Assembly: GCA_032718475.1 (NCBI GenBank)
Contig: JAUCBJ010009162.1
Span: 1-56,761 of the forward strand
Direction: 5' to 3'
Length of the DNA stretch: 56,761 nt
DNA from: Nemertoderma westbladi
Taxonomy: Eukaryota; Xenacoelomorpha; Nemertodermatida; Nemertodermatidae
Shown: positions 9,809 to 19,499 of the stretch, one piece after another
Layout: every line of letters begins with the position of its first letter
How positions within the stretch are numbered: position 1 is the stretch's first letter
The notes under the pieces: generated by a model
What the model saw: only the letters and a program-made list of their open reading frames with translations
Databases searched by the model: none
What the model was told of the DNA's origin: nothing
Translations under genes and position numbers: made by a program

Positions 9809-11436
9809 TTAAGGATTGAAAACATCAAGTCCAAAGTTATTGATCACCGCCTCGTTGAGAACATTCAAACCCATTGGTTGTAAAGTTTCCAACCGGCACT
9901 GCCATTCTCCCTCTTTAATTCTGAGTTTTTGTCGGTTCTGTTTTTTGTTTGCTGAGATCGGTAGACAATCAAATGGTGTAATTCTGAAGTGTGCATTGTA
10001 AGAATGACCCGAGGTAGTAAAATGTCTGTCGATGGCAGTCGATGGTTTGTCATTAATTATCTTTGTCTTGTAGTTGGCTATCCTAGGCTTTAAGTCCTCT
10101 GTTGAACCGATACCAAATAAGTTACATTTAAGGCAAGTCACCACATAAATAACATTTTTAGCATTGCAAGATAAATCATTCTTTATATAAACCCTGTGGC
10201 TTTTGTTAGTTGTTGAGCTGACATATTTTAAAGGTAATAATACTTTACAGGGGACACATGCCGCTCTGTCACATTTATGAACTCCTAGAAAATCACAAGG
10301 TGAAAGTTCCCTTGTACACCTCAGTCTGGATGGCGCAAGGATAATCTTTAAGGTTGGTGCGCGGCGAGTTACAACTTCCAATTTATGACTATTCCAAAAA
10401 GATTTTGTCATTGAATGTTCATCTAGAATTGTGGAATGTTTTGAAATAATCACCTTGGGGTTAGGTAATAGAGGGTCATTATTGTGTACATAGAAAAGTT
10501 GTTTCTTTTTATTCTTTCTAGGCTTGTCTTTTTTTACTTTAAGGGCTTGAAACTGCGTACTGACTGCTGCAGAAGCAAATTGTTGAGCAACAATTTTCTC
10601 ATCCCAGCCTCTCGCGACAAATGCAGAACCATACTCAATGAGACTAGAAAAAAGATCTGAATCTAAACTACAATTCCTGCGCAAGCGTAAAGCTACACCA
10701 TAAGGGATGTTTTGAATCTGTGAACGTGGATGTGCGCTTGAAGGACACAAATACTGATGTACGTCCATAGGCTTGTGATAATTTTTAGTTTGGATGTATC
10801 CACTGTCATCAATAAAAATAGTCAAATCCAGAAAATGTACTTCTTTACCAAATTGTTCTAACTTAAAGACAATCTTTCCGGGAAGTACTGTCTCATTTAA
10901 ATGTGTGACTAAATTTATAACAATATCTTCCGAAAAATTAATTCCAAAGGAAATAATGTCGTCTCGGTATCTTTTGTATTCTTGTGGACTGTTATTATAG
11001 GAAGACACTGCCGTGTCAATGAATTTGGCTCCCCATATATCGGTGTAGGTACAAGAATAAGAAGGTCCCATAGCTGAACCCCCAGACTGGGTGAAGTGTT
11101 TGCCATTGAAAGCACAATTATTGCTTTCAAGGCAAATTTTAAGAGCTTCTAATATGTATTCATTAGGTGGGTCACCTTCTGCAACAATTGTTCTGTATTG
11201 TTCCAGAGTTTCCTCAACTGCCGCTAAACCCATGCAGTTATCAACTGAAGGGAAGAAATTTGATACATCAAGGCACAAAAAGCTAGAGTTTGGCGGAAGG
11301 GGAGCTAGACGTTCATTTATATCTCGTATCCAAATCAAAACGTCAAATGTATTTTTTAGAAAAGCATCATGTTTACTACCAAACTCGTGTAAATAATATT
11401 CAACAAACTTGCCCAAACGCTCAGTAACTGATCCAC
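9809..11436 (-). CDS. Penelope-like reverse transcriptase with GIY-YIG endonuclease (copy B, 5' end in the gap)
   Basis: Same product as 5520-7150, in the second tandem unit. The differences seen are about one residue, a His to Arg change in INEHLAP/INERLAP. The frame is open right up to the Ns at 11437, so the start cannot be judged. Motifs A (LDVSNFF), B (SGGSAMG), C (YRDD) and the FGIGST endonuclease signature are all present, and the C-terminus ends GLDVFNP as in copy A. Confidence 0.85.
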
Positions 11437-11536
11437 NNNNNNNNNNNNNNNNNNNNNNNNNNNNNNNNNNNNNNNNNNNNNNNNNNNNNNNNNNNNNNNN
11501 NNNNNNNNNNNNNNNNNNNNNNNNNNNNNNNNNNNN
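11437..11536. other. Assembly gap (100 N)
   Basis: Exactly 100 undetermined bases, a common placeholder for a gap of unknown length. It sits at the right boundary of tandem unit B. Confidence 0.98.
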
Positions 11537-11694
11537 CGAAAGCTAATAATAAAAAAATAAATTTTTAGTGATTGATCATATAAGTTGTCACTTTTTGAAA
11601 TCTTTAAATATTATTATACTAAAACAACTTGATCTCACACCCTATAGTCATATTCCCTAACTTTCTTTACTTAATTTAAACTTATATATTAGAT
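11537..11694. mobile_element. Inverted fragment of the Penelope unit spacer
   Basis: The sequence is the reverse complement of 5245-5400 (and of the matching part of unit B), from CGAAAGCTAATAATAAA to about ACTTATATATT, with a few differences. The element therefore changes orientation across the gap. From 11695 the sequence is unrelated. Confidence 0.75.
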
Positions 11695-11721
11695 AATATA
11701 TATATACATACATACTTTCGT

Positions 11722-11769
11722 GAGTGTTCCTGCTGTGCGGCAGGTACCCCAAGGCACTTGATAACACTC
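11722..11769. other. Potential nested hairpin
   Basis: GAGTGTT (11722-11728) pairs with AACACTC (11763-11769). Inside lies a perfect CCTGC/GCAGG hairpin (11729-11744). The fold is visible, but no RNA family is recognised. Confidence 0.3.
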
Positions 11770-12040
11770 ATAAGAATTACAGACAGACTCGGAGCGGCAT
11801 CTGTAGGTCAGCCTCCCGTAAAAGCATTGACACTATAGTACGTTATCTTATTGGTGTATACGTTATTCGCAACGTACTTACAATGGCACTATTGGTGAGG
11901 TAGTAGTTATCGAGACTAGAGAAAATCAGAACAATTACACATTGCAAGTCAAACCAACCATTTTTGTTTATGACTCTACCTCTGGGGTCTACTACACTAC
12001 ATATCCTCGACTGGTACAATCCGACAGCAGGTTCCCTGAA

Positions 12041-12157
12041 CGAAACCGGAGGTCTAGTGGGAAGGGAGGTCGATATTCAACGAAACCGGAGGTCTAGTGG
12101 GAAGGGAGGTCGATATTCAACGAAACCGGAGGTCTAGTGGGAAGGTCGATATTCTAC
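12041..12157. repeat. 40-bp tandem repeat, about 2.9 copies
   Basis: The unit begins CGAAACCGGAGGTCTAGTGG and ends in GGTCGATATTCAA. The last copy lacks a few bases. No coding role is seen. Confidence 0.85.
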
Positions 12158-13521
12158 GAGAAGAGCACTCAGGAATCGGATAAGGAACTTTCGATATTCT
12201 CACCCACTATGACGAAAGATATCCTTACAGAAAAGTGCTATTTTGTTGTATAAAAAATCATTCAATGGTGAAAACCGATGTCACCTATGAAAACCCTTAT
12301 ATCAAACTAATAAATCACAAAACACATAAAATTATTATTTTGTATATTATGAAAATTTTCGAAAATTGCACTTCCATTGGTGGTAACGGTCCCCTTTAAC
12401 AGTCGAGGGTTTCACTTGAAAGTAATAAACATGATCTGGAGATAAAACAAACCATAGTAAAGGCTTTCATCTAGACCGCAGACAAGCATCTGTTCCCTTC
12501 CTTCACATCCACCACCCCACCTCTCCATCACGCATCGCCTCCATCTTCTGTGTTCAAGTACTCCTACAGGAGGTGAAGGAACTTCTGGACACAAACTCAT
12601 GTCCTGAAACCACTCAGTCCAAACACCGACATCTGCAATAATAAGTTTACTGAAATTATCTACTGAAGAAAATAAATCACTGCCTATAATTATAATGGAG
12701 ATTCAATCGATTTATACAATACAATGCCTCCATGTCTGCGTTCCCATAAAAATCCTCAGCATTCCTTGCAAGCCCTCTAGTCAGATGGTAGCCTATATAA
12801 TATATGTATATATATAGTATTGGAGGAGTCTTTTACTGGATCGGACCACACCGCACTGCCAATCAGTGACCTAAAGAATCACTCAGTACTCCCAGTAGAT
12901 CATGCAATGCGACAAATTCTAGTGAATCTGCAAACAATATTCGAACGTCGATTGTAACAACTTAAACCATTTAATGGAGGAAGTCGAACAAACATCCATT
13001 ACTGATTGGCGTCGGAGGTAGGAGGTATCTCGGAGGAAGGAAGGAGGATTTTCGTCGGAGGATTACGGTACCGGTACTATTGCCACCAATCGGCTCGGCA
13101 ACGGCAACCATGCAGCCATGGAAGTTGTGAAATTATGCGGACTTAAGATTGAGAACCATTGAGACTTGATGACGTCATATCTTTGGACCCAGAATGACAA
13201 AAAAATGTTGGTGATTCATATAATAGTCCATGAACTTATCAAACTAATGTAAAAGGAATTTGCGAAATTCGTTGATTAATACAGTTAGTAGTAGTGAATT
13301 ATATTTTTAACTGGTTTGTAGTACATTATGCTAATTTAATGAGGCTAATTTAAATCTAATCATAATTAGGTGAATAAAATTTTCGAAAATAAAATTTAGT
13401 TTATTGTGATCAAAAGGAGCCATAACTTGTTGCCAGGTGTAGAGCTCTTCAAAAGTTACATGTGATTCAATTTTTGACACAGAAATTACACTGCAAGGTG
13501 TGATGTCCCGCCTTAAACCAT
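12158..13521. other. No gene; contains a dispersed-repeat copy
   Basis: No convincing frame. The stretch at 13068-13160 (CACCAATCGGCTCGGCAACG and the following 60 bases) is related to 36138-36240 and 39840-39995, so it belongs to a dispersed family. A GGAGG-rich stretch lies near 13010-13065. Confidence 0.45.
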
Positions 13522-13740
13522 TTAATGGAGATTTAATGATGTAATGTCATCGTTCGTATCTATCACTAAAGGAAATATGTTACATAACATAAACAAAGAA
13601 GAAATATATCCATGCACATTAATATGAGAAAAAAGTGTAGCTAAATGAAAAAGTAAAGTAGTAGGACCATTAATAAAAAATTTTCTCGAAACTACATCCG
13701 GGCCAGTAGCCTTTCCTGGCACAAGTTTATCGATTGCAAA
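13522..13740 (-). pseudogene. LINE reverse transcriptase fragment adjoining the minisatellite
   Basis: The minus frame reads AIDKLVPGKATGPDVVSRKF, then GPTTLLFHLATLFSHIN, then HGYISSLFM and FPLVIDTNDDITSLN. This is the start of the RT domain in many non-LTR elements: A-I-x-K-L-x-x-GKA-x-GPD, GGP-x-LL-x-HL-x-x-LF, G-Y-x-P-x-x-F, and I-P-L-x-K-D-x-x-GD-x-x-x-x-x-N. A stop at the left end removes the expected NYRGIT motif. Upstream in the protein, at higher coordinates, the same frame runs without a stop into the 36-bp minisatellite (12 residues per unit). The fragment and the array thus share one frame. Confidence 0.65.
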
Positions 13741-14663
13741 GGATACCTCAATAGGTTTTACTATCATTGCCTCCAAGGATACCTCAATAGGTTTTACTAT
13801 CATTGCCTCCAAGGATACCTCAATAGGTTTTACTATCATTGCCTCCAAGGATACCTCAATAGGTTTTACTATCATTGCCTCCAAGGATACCTCAATAGGT
13901 TTTACTATCATTGCCTCCAAGGATACCTCAATAGGTTTTACTATCAGGATACCTCAATAGGATTTAATATCATTGCAAAAGATACCTCAATAGGTTTTAC
14001 TATCATTGCTTCCAAGGATACCTCAATAGGTTTTACTATCACTGCCTCCAAGGATACTTCAATAGGTTTTACTATCATTGCCTCCAAGGATACCGCAATA
14101 GGTTTTACTATCAGGATACCTCAATAGGTTTTACTATCATTGCCTCCAAGGATACCTCAATAGGTTTTACTATCATTGCCTCCAAGGATACCTCAATAGG
14201 TTTTACTATCATTGCCTCCAAGGATACCTCAATAGGTTTTACTATCATTGCCTCCAAGGATACCTCAATAGGTTTTACTATCAGGATACCTCAATAGGAT
14301 TTAATATCATTGCAAAAGATACCTCAATAGGTTTTACTATCATTGCCTCCAAGGATACCTCAATAGGTTTTACTATCATTGCCTCCAAGGATACCTCAAT
14401 AGGTTTTACTATCATTGCCTCCAAGGATACCTCAATAGGTTTTACTATCATTGCCCCCAAGGATACCTCAATATTACTATCACGATACCTCAATAGGTTT
14501 TACTATCATTGCCTCCAAGGATACCTCAAAAGGTTTTACTATCATTGCCTCCAATGATACCTCAATAGGTTTTACTATCATTGCCTCCAAGGATACCTCA
14601 ATAGGTTTTACTATCATTGCCTCCAAGGATACCTCAATAGGTTTTACTATCATTGCCTCCAAG
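13738..14663. repeat. 36-bp minisatellite, left part of the array
   Basis: The unit is GGATACCTCAATAGGTTTTACTATCATTGCCTCCAA. Runs of full units are separated by shorter variants (AGGATTTAATATCATTGCAAAA), giving a higher-order pattern. Long stop-free frames exist on both strands only because 36 is a multiple of three. They are not treated as genes here. The BEL element interrupts the array at 14664-14668/14669. Confidence 0.95.
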
Positions 14664-14668
14664 GATAC
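14664..14668. other. Target-site duplication GATAC (left)
   Basis: GATAC directly precedes the left LTR, and the same five bases follow the right LTR at 31003-31007. Taking out the element plus one GATAC restores a regular 36-bp minisatellite unit, which supports a genuine duplication. Confidence 0.85.
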
Positions 14669-16873
14669 TGTTAAACAACCGCGACACCTATACTAACAGC
14701 AGAACTGTTGAACAGACAAATACCCGTATACCTCTCTGCCAACCTAATGAGCTCTCGCCTAACCAATAAGACACAAAGACTGCTCTACTGTTAAGTAAAG
14801 GGGATCAGGAGCGTGCTATTACTAAATTGTAAAGGTTGCTAAATACAAAACCGCTACTTACCGTTGGATGGCGCTAATCTGCCGTCCGCTAATATATTTT
14901 ACTAAATTTACACAGCTCCTGCAAAATCGCTTGTTCCTTTCTCTACCGATCGCTCGATAGAGAGCTAACTGTTCGAATCTATGAGCCACGCGGGAATAAC
15001 CCAAACAACAAACCCGAGTCGGCTCCCTAAGCTTACTTAAGACGAGTGCGAGGGGCTTTGCACTCAGAGTATATTCTTACGCCTAATTTTACTACTGAAA
15101 TACGCCAATGCTTACGTCTTTTCTAATCGCGAATACTGGGGGTTCCCTAACGGAATGTGTGAATGCGAGAATATTTAAATAATCAAAATTGGTACAGTAC
15201 AATGTCTTTCGTAGGTGATACCGCTCTGGGTCTAAACTTGCCTGCAGCTGGCTTTAGGCCAGCAATTTACTAGTGTCTTGCGTACTGACTACTGCGATCT
15301 AGCTTATTGCCCGCTAATGCAAATAACCGCTCAGCGTGAATAGTTTACGGTACTCTAAATTATTACCTTAGCTACTCTCCGCTATGCTGCGTACTAATTC
15401 TTAATTTTACTAATCAATTACAGTCACAAATATGTAACAGCGTACTAATTACTAAGAGTTCCAGAATGCGTAATTCTAATTTATTACACAACAGGTTTCG
15501 CTAGTACAGTAATAGCCTAAAATGCCGTATTATTTTGACCTAATCAGTAACTATTTGTTGTAACTAAGAAATAGAAATCAATCAAAGAGAAAGGGGCGCC
15601 TACCTAAGCATTCGTAATCATAGGCACGCTTCAGTAACACACCAATCAGCGTCAGCAATCACAGATCACAATAGCACGACTTGCAATTATACAATCCGCA
15701 ATTATATAATTCGCAATCTACTTACTCGCAACCTACCTACTGTAAGGTATGCAGGCCCCTCCCGGGTACATCTAGGCTTCCTAACTAACCCAATTCCTGC
15801 CCCCTAATACTAAATAGAGACAAAACCTGGATCATCAGCCCCCTAATTACTGTACCAGCGAGCGGTCTCCAACCTACAGCCCAAATTGCCCGACCACAAC
15901 GTTGACCCCCCGCCAGCGTTGCCCGCCTTTGAATCCTCCGCTCTCCCTTAGTCGCCCAACCCCCCGATGTGCCCACCGCCTACTGGCACCTTAGCCCTCC
16001 ATTATGCTAATAGCTACCGTAGCGGCGCATGCAAAATCACAAAGTCTGACAGTCTCAGAAATCCCTTAGGATTATTGCGTAGAAAGGAATCACATAGAAC
16101 CATTAACAAAAGAGGTAGAAATCATAGTTCCGGTTGTAATTAGCAGTAATCGATAGGATTAATTGAGAAACACAATCAAGAATAATCGCACTAGCAAATC
16201 ATCTCGAGAAATTAATCAAAATTTAGCAAATTGCAGAAATACGCAAAATTATACTTCTAACTGTACACCCTATCAAAGCTGAGGTTAAGGTTGTAAGGAG
16301 TTGGTACAGCTCTACCGGCAAACCGCCAATTTATAGGTGATCCGAGTGGGGTGATGCAATAGGGTGACTCAATCGCTCTCCTATTGGCTCTCCAGTCCGC
16401 GCTAGCATTAGACCAACCTGGAAGCAGTTAGTCCAATAAGGAGGCCGGATTGTAGCCCTATTGCTGCCCAAACCTCAAATTATTACCATATATGGTAATG
16501 GATCATGTCCCTGGCTGCTGAATGGCCAGGACAGCGTCCCTATATGCTAGCCCTATTGATGCTAATATCAGCAAGCACAAAATCCAGGGTCCGACTAAAC
16601 TTGCTACCCTGGAACTATCTACATATATCCTAATACAAAATTACGTAGGTAGGGCTACATATTATACAAAATGGATGGATTCAAATATATGGGCGTTTTG
16701 ATTTCCCTATCTAAATATCACCTCGCTATTATACCTTATCTAAAATATTATGCTGCACAACGGACTAACATAACGTACAGTATAACGGACTAATATTGCG
16801 TACAGTATAACGGACTAATATATTATACTGCATAATGGCTAATAATGTGGATACAGTGCCATATACCGTAACA
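14669..16873 (-). repeat. 3' LTR of the BEL/Pao element
   Basis: On the plus strand it starts TGTTAAACAACC and ends ATATACCGTAACA. Compared with 28803-31002 I see at least five substitutions and one 5-bp indel (ACAGT present here near 15505). That is about 0.2-0.3 percent substitution divergence, a young insertion. Confidence 0.93.
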
Positions 16874-18108
16874 CCGCTCCAAGGGAAATCATATAATGTT
16901 TCCCTCCAACTGTAGAAGAGTATAAGGTGATGTATACAAACAAAATAAATTTCTTCCAAATAATCTAAATACTTGATACTATAATCCTACTATTTACAAA
17001 ATATTGCTATAGATATTGCATAATGAATTGCATACAAATTAAATTTTCAAATATTATCTCTCTCATTCATTCCACATAATGATTACTACATACAGAATTA
17101 AATTTACAAAATATTACTTCCTTCGATTTATTTACAAATTAACAATTTACTTATTGAAATGGAACATGGCTAGGACAATGTCCCCCATTTCCCATCTCAA
17201 ATTATAGAACAATAATAACAAAAGAACTAAAATATAAAACGTATTTGAGGCTAAATTTTTAACTAAATTGCATTAAAGGCCGATAATCAAATTAAAAATA
17301 AAATACGTAATAATTTCTTTCATTTTCGGACTTTACTTAATTTCTTATAAAAAACGCAAATCATCTTGGTTTGATGATTGCTCAGGTAAGTGAAAGGAGT
17401 AAGCCAAACCCGCGGGTTTGTCTCCCCAATCACTTCCTTTGCCTCTTTCAATAAACTTTAGAGCAAATAAAGTCATATACACAAAATCAAATATAGTATA
17501 GGCTCAAAATCATATTTCCAACGGACTATAAAATAAAATTATTTCCTTTCAATATTTTTCGGCCTTCGAAAATAAAACTCTAAAATATGGATACGACTAG
17601 TGTATATGAGTCCAGTCGAATGATTGATCAAAACCTACGATATACATCAGAGCGATGATGATGTATATGTCTAGAGTTTGTCGCTCCGTAATATTATAGT
17701 CTCATCGGCTAGCTCCTGGGTCTCTCGGGCTCGCTCCCCTCTCCAGATACACCAGTCTACCCCCTGTAGACTCTGTTGACGGCGTTCTTGAGGCGTCACT
17801 TCCCGGAATCGGCGACAACGTTCCCTGGGCTCCGACTATCTCCCGACTGGTGCTCCTCCCTCGGCCTCGTCCCATTTGCCGTGTCCCTGTGGGTGCCTCC
17901 GCCAACTCCTCTTCCTTCAACTATAGAATGGAGCTGCTCGTCCTTGGCTTGACGCTTGCCAAGGACTCCTCCTTCTAGTACTTGCCGCGAGCTGTGAGCT
18001 CCGGCTGTTGTCGCTGTGGGCGCGGCGGTCCTGATCCTCCACTCGTTCTTGAGGTCAATGACCCCAAACGAGTCTCCTTAGGCCGCCAATTGTGCGCTGG
18101 GTAATAAT
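16874..18108 (-). other. BEL/Pao region between the downstream ORFs and the 3' LTR
   Basis: AT-rich in 16874-17600. The bases just inside the LTR read GGAGCGG on the minus strand, a weak candidate polypurine tract. A Gly/Arg/Ser-rich open stretch (17702-17920, minus) has no ATG and looks low-complexity. Two related motifs, one a near-palindrome of ATACATCAGAGCGATGATGATGTAT type near 17645 and a similar one near 18120, recur 470 bp apart. Confidence 0.4.
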
Positions 18109-18109
18109 T

Positions 18110-18412
18110 CTAGACGTATATATCAGAGCGACGATGATATATAAAGGATTGGACATATTCGGGCTTAATAGTGCGTGCGTCGAAACTTCCCGAAATAATT
18201 TGGAGTAAATATCGTATAAACCGCGGATCGTGGGTATAGTTAGTAGACGGATGGACGGCGCGAATCTCGTCTGGATACTCAGGCGTGACCTTCCTTTCCT
18301 GGTGAAGCGAAGTGAACGTGGTCCAGGAACTCGAGTCCCGTGCCGCTTCGCGCCGCGCCTCTAGGTCTTTATAGGCTCGGTATAGCGAAATGGCCGCCGC
18401 CGTGTCTATCAA
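18110..18412 (-). CDS. Downstream ORF, part 2, without its own ATG (unknown)
   Basis: A 100-codon frame overlaps the end of the upstream 122-codon ORF by 4 bp at 18409-18412. It contains no ATG at all: its first usable codon is TTG. To be translated it must be reached from the preceding ORF by a -1 shift or by splicing, or the shift is a mutation. The sequence is mixed and unbiased (a helical LYRAYKDLEARREAA, then YPDEIRAVHP and HDPRFIRYLLQ), which looks like real protein. No family is recognised, and no signal peptide or membrane segment suggests an envelope. Confidence 0.45.
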   Translation of the reverse strand: MIDTAAAISLYRAYKDLEARREAARDSSSWTTFTSLHQERKVTPEYPDEIRAVHPSTNYTHDPRFIRYLLQIISGSFDARTIKPEYVQSFIYHRRSDIYV

Positions 18413-18777
18413 ACTGGGTGTCGAACAGGTTTAATCTCCGTATACGGATCTAAAGTCGTAATGGTCGGCGTAATGGGTCTCGGAGGTCGCTTTCCGCTGA
18501 AGTCGATACTGATCATCGGGTTGCTCATCGGGTAACCTCCCTCGTTATATCTAAGGAACTGGTGAGCTTGACATCGCGTTAATATCGGTTCTTGATGTTG
18601 CTCGTCTAGTCGGTCGGGAATCGCTACGTCTTGTCCACTCATGCATCCGCCGCATCCATAGAACAACTTGTATACGTTGAAACCCCCTGGCGCCGCCTCG
18701 TCCTCGCCTCGAGTCTTCCGGTAAAGATGCATCCCGTCGAATTGATCTCGGACGGCAGGTAGCGGTTCATCGTTCAT
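18409..18777 (-). CDS. Downstream ORF, part 1, of the BEL/Pao element (unknown)
   Basis: 122 codons starting at a true ATG (18775-18777), 720 bp beyond the pol stop. Visible features are a Cys-rich patch (YGCGGCMSG), a middle rich in charged residues and a Pro-rich end (GKRPPRPITPTITT). There is no transmembrane segment, so it is not an obvious Env. The stop TGA overlaps the entry of the next frame, and together they would give about 220 residues. BEL/Pao elements sometimes carry an extra ORF after pol, often env-like. This one does not resemble those I know. Confidence 0.5.
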   Translation of the reverse strand: MNDEPLPAVRDQFDGMHLYRKTRGEDEAAPGGFNVYKLFYGCGGCMSGQDVAIPDRLDEQHQEPILTRCQAHQFLRYNEGGYPMSNPMISIDFSGKRPPRPITPTITTLDPYTEIKPVRHPV

Positions 18778-19499
18778 CCAATTACACGGTGGGTAAATCA
18801 GTTAGATGCCGTCGAAGGACAGACTTCCCGAACCCCCCCCCCCCCCCCCCCCCCCAGCTGCCTTCCAGCAGTTCAGGTTCGACTCTCTAGATCCCGTCTC
18901 TTCCTAACTATCCTCTAACCTATTCCCATGCATAGCGCAAAAACTTTGGAGATAAACTGGCCGTGACCAACTCACTTTTTGATGCCCAAACTACTCCCAT
19001 TATTCGTACTAAACTACAGTAGTTAGAAAAGACTATAGCCACAATACTCGACTATACCAAACCCACAGGTTTGATAATCGAAAATCACACATCCTGCAAA
19101 CTACTGAGTGGGGTCCATGTACGCCTCTGGTGCTACTAACCTTTAGCACCTTAGTTGCACTGTTGGCACCAATCTGTGGAAGTTGCTAAACTCAATTTAC
19201 ACTCCTACGTAATATAGCCGTCACCATGGTTTCTAAATGCTATTTTCCAGGCTTCACGACTTTTCAAATTACTGTTTATCTATAGACGAATTCTAAAACG
19301 CGTCTATACACAGCGTCTGGAATTGTCTTGGGTTCACTTCTAATTTTTAAAATTTTTAAATTTTCCAAAAATTTTGAAAATAAAATTTTGTTTTGATACC
19401 CACCAGACAAAACTCAACGCAAATCACCACAACCCCGCTCCTATGCATTTCCTTGTATCTGCATACGAGGAATGCATACGAAGTGAGTTGCGTCCAACA
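18778..19499. other. Pol-downstream spacer with a 23-bp poly-C tract
   Basis: Non-coding region between pol and the downstream ORFs. It includes an uninterrupted run of 23 C at 18833-18855 (G on the sense strand), which is prone to length error and could itself mark a slippage or sequencing problem. No other feature is seen. Confidence 0.6.

Larger units (their letters stand above)
7151..11436 (-). mobile_element. Penelope-like retroelement, tandem unit B (runs into the gap)
   Basis: Second head-to-tail copy of the unit. It has the same order as unit A: RT-endonuclease at 11436-9809, spacer at 9808-7587, N-terminal region at 7586-7151. Its right end, GATCCAC just before the Ns, corresponds to 7141-7147, about the last bases of unit A, so the gap begins at the unit boundary. 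Confidence 0.8.

Noticed and set aside
18110-18777. Envelope protein for the BEL element
   Set aside because: No signal peptide, no membrane segment and no furin-type site are visible.
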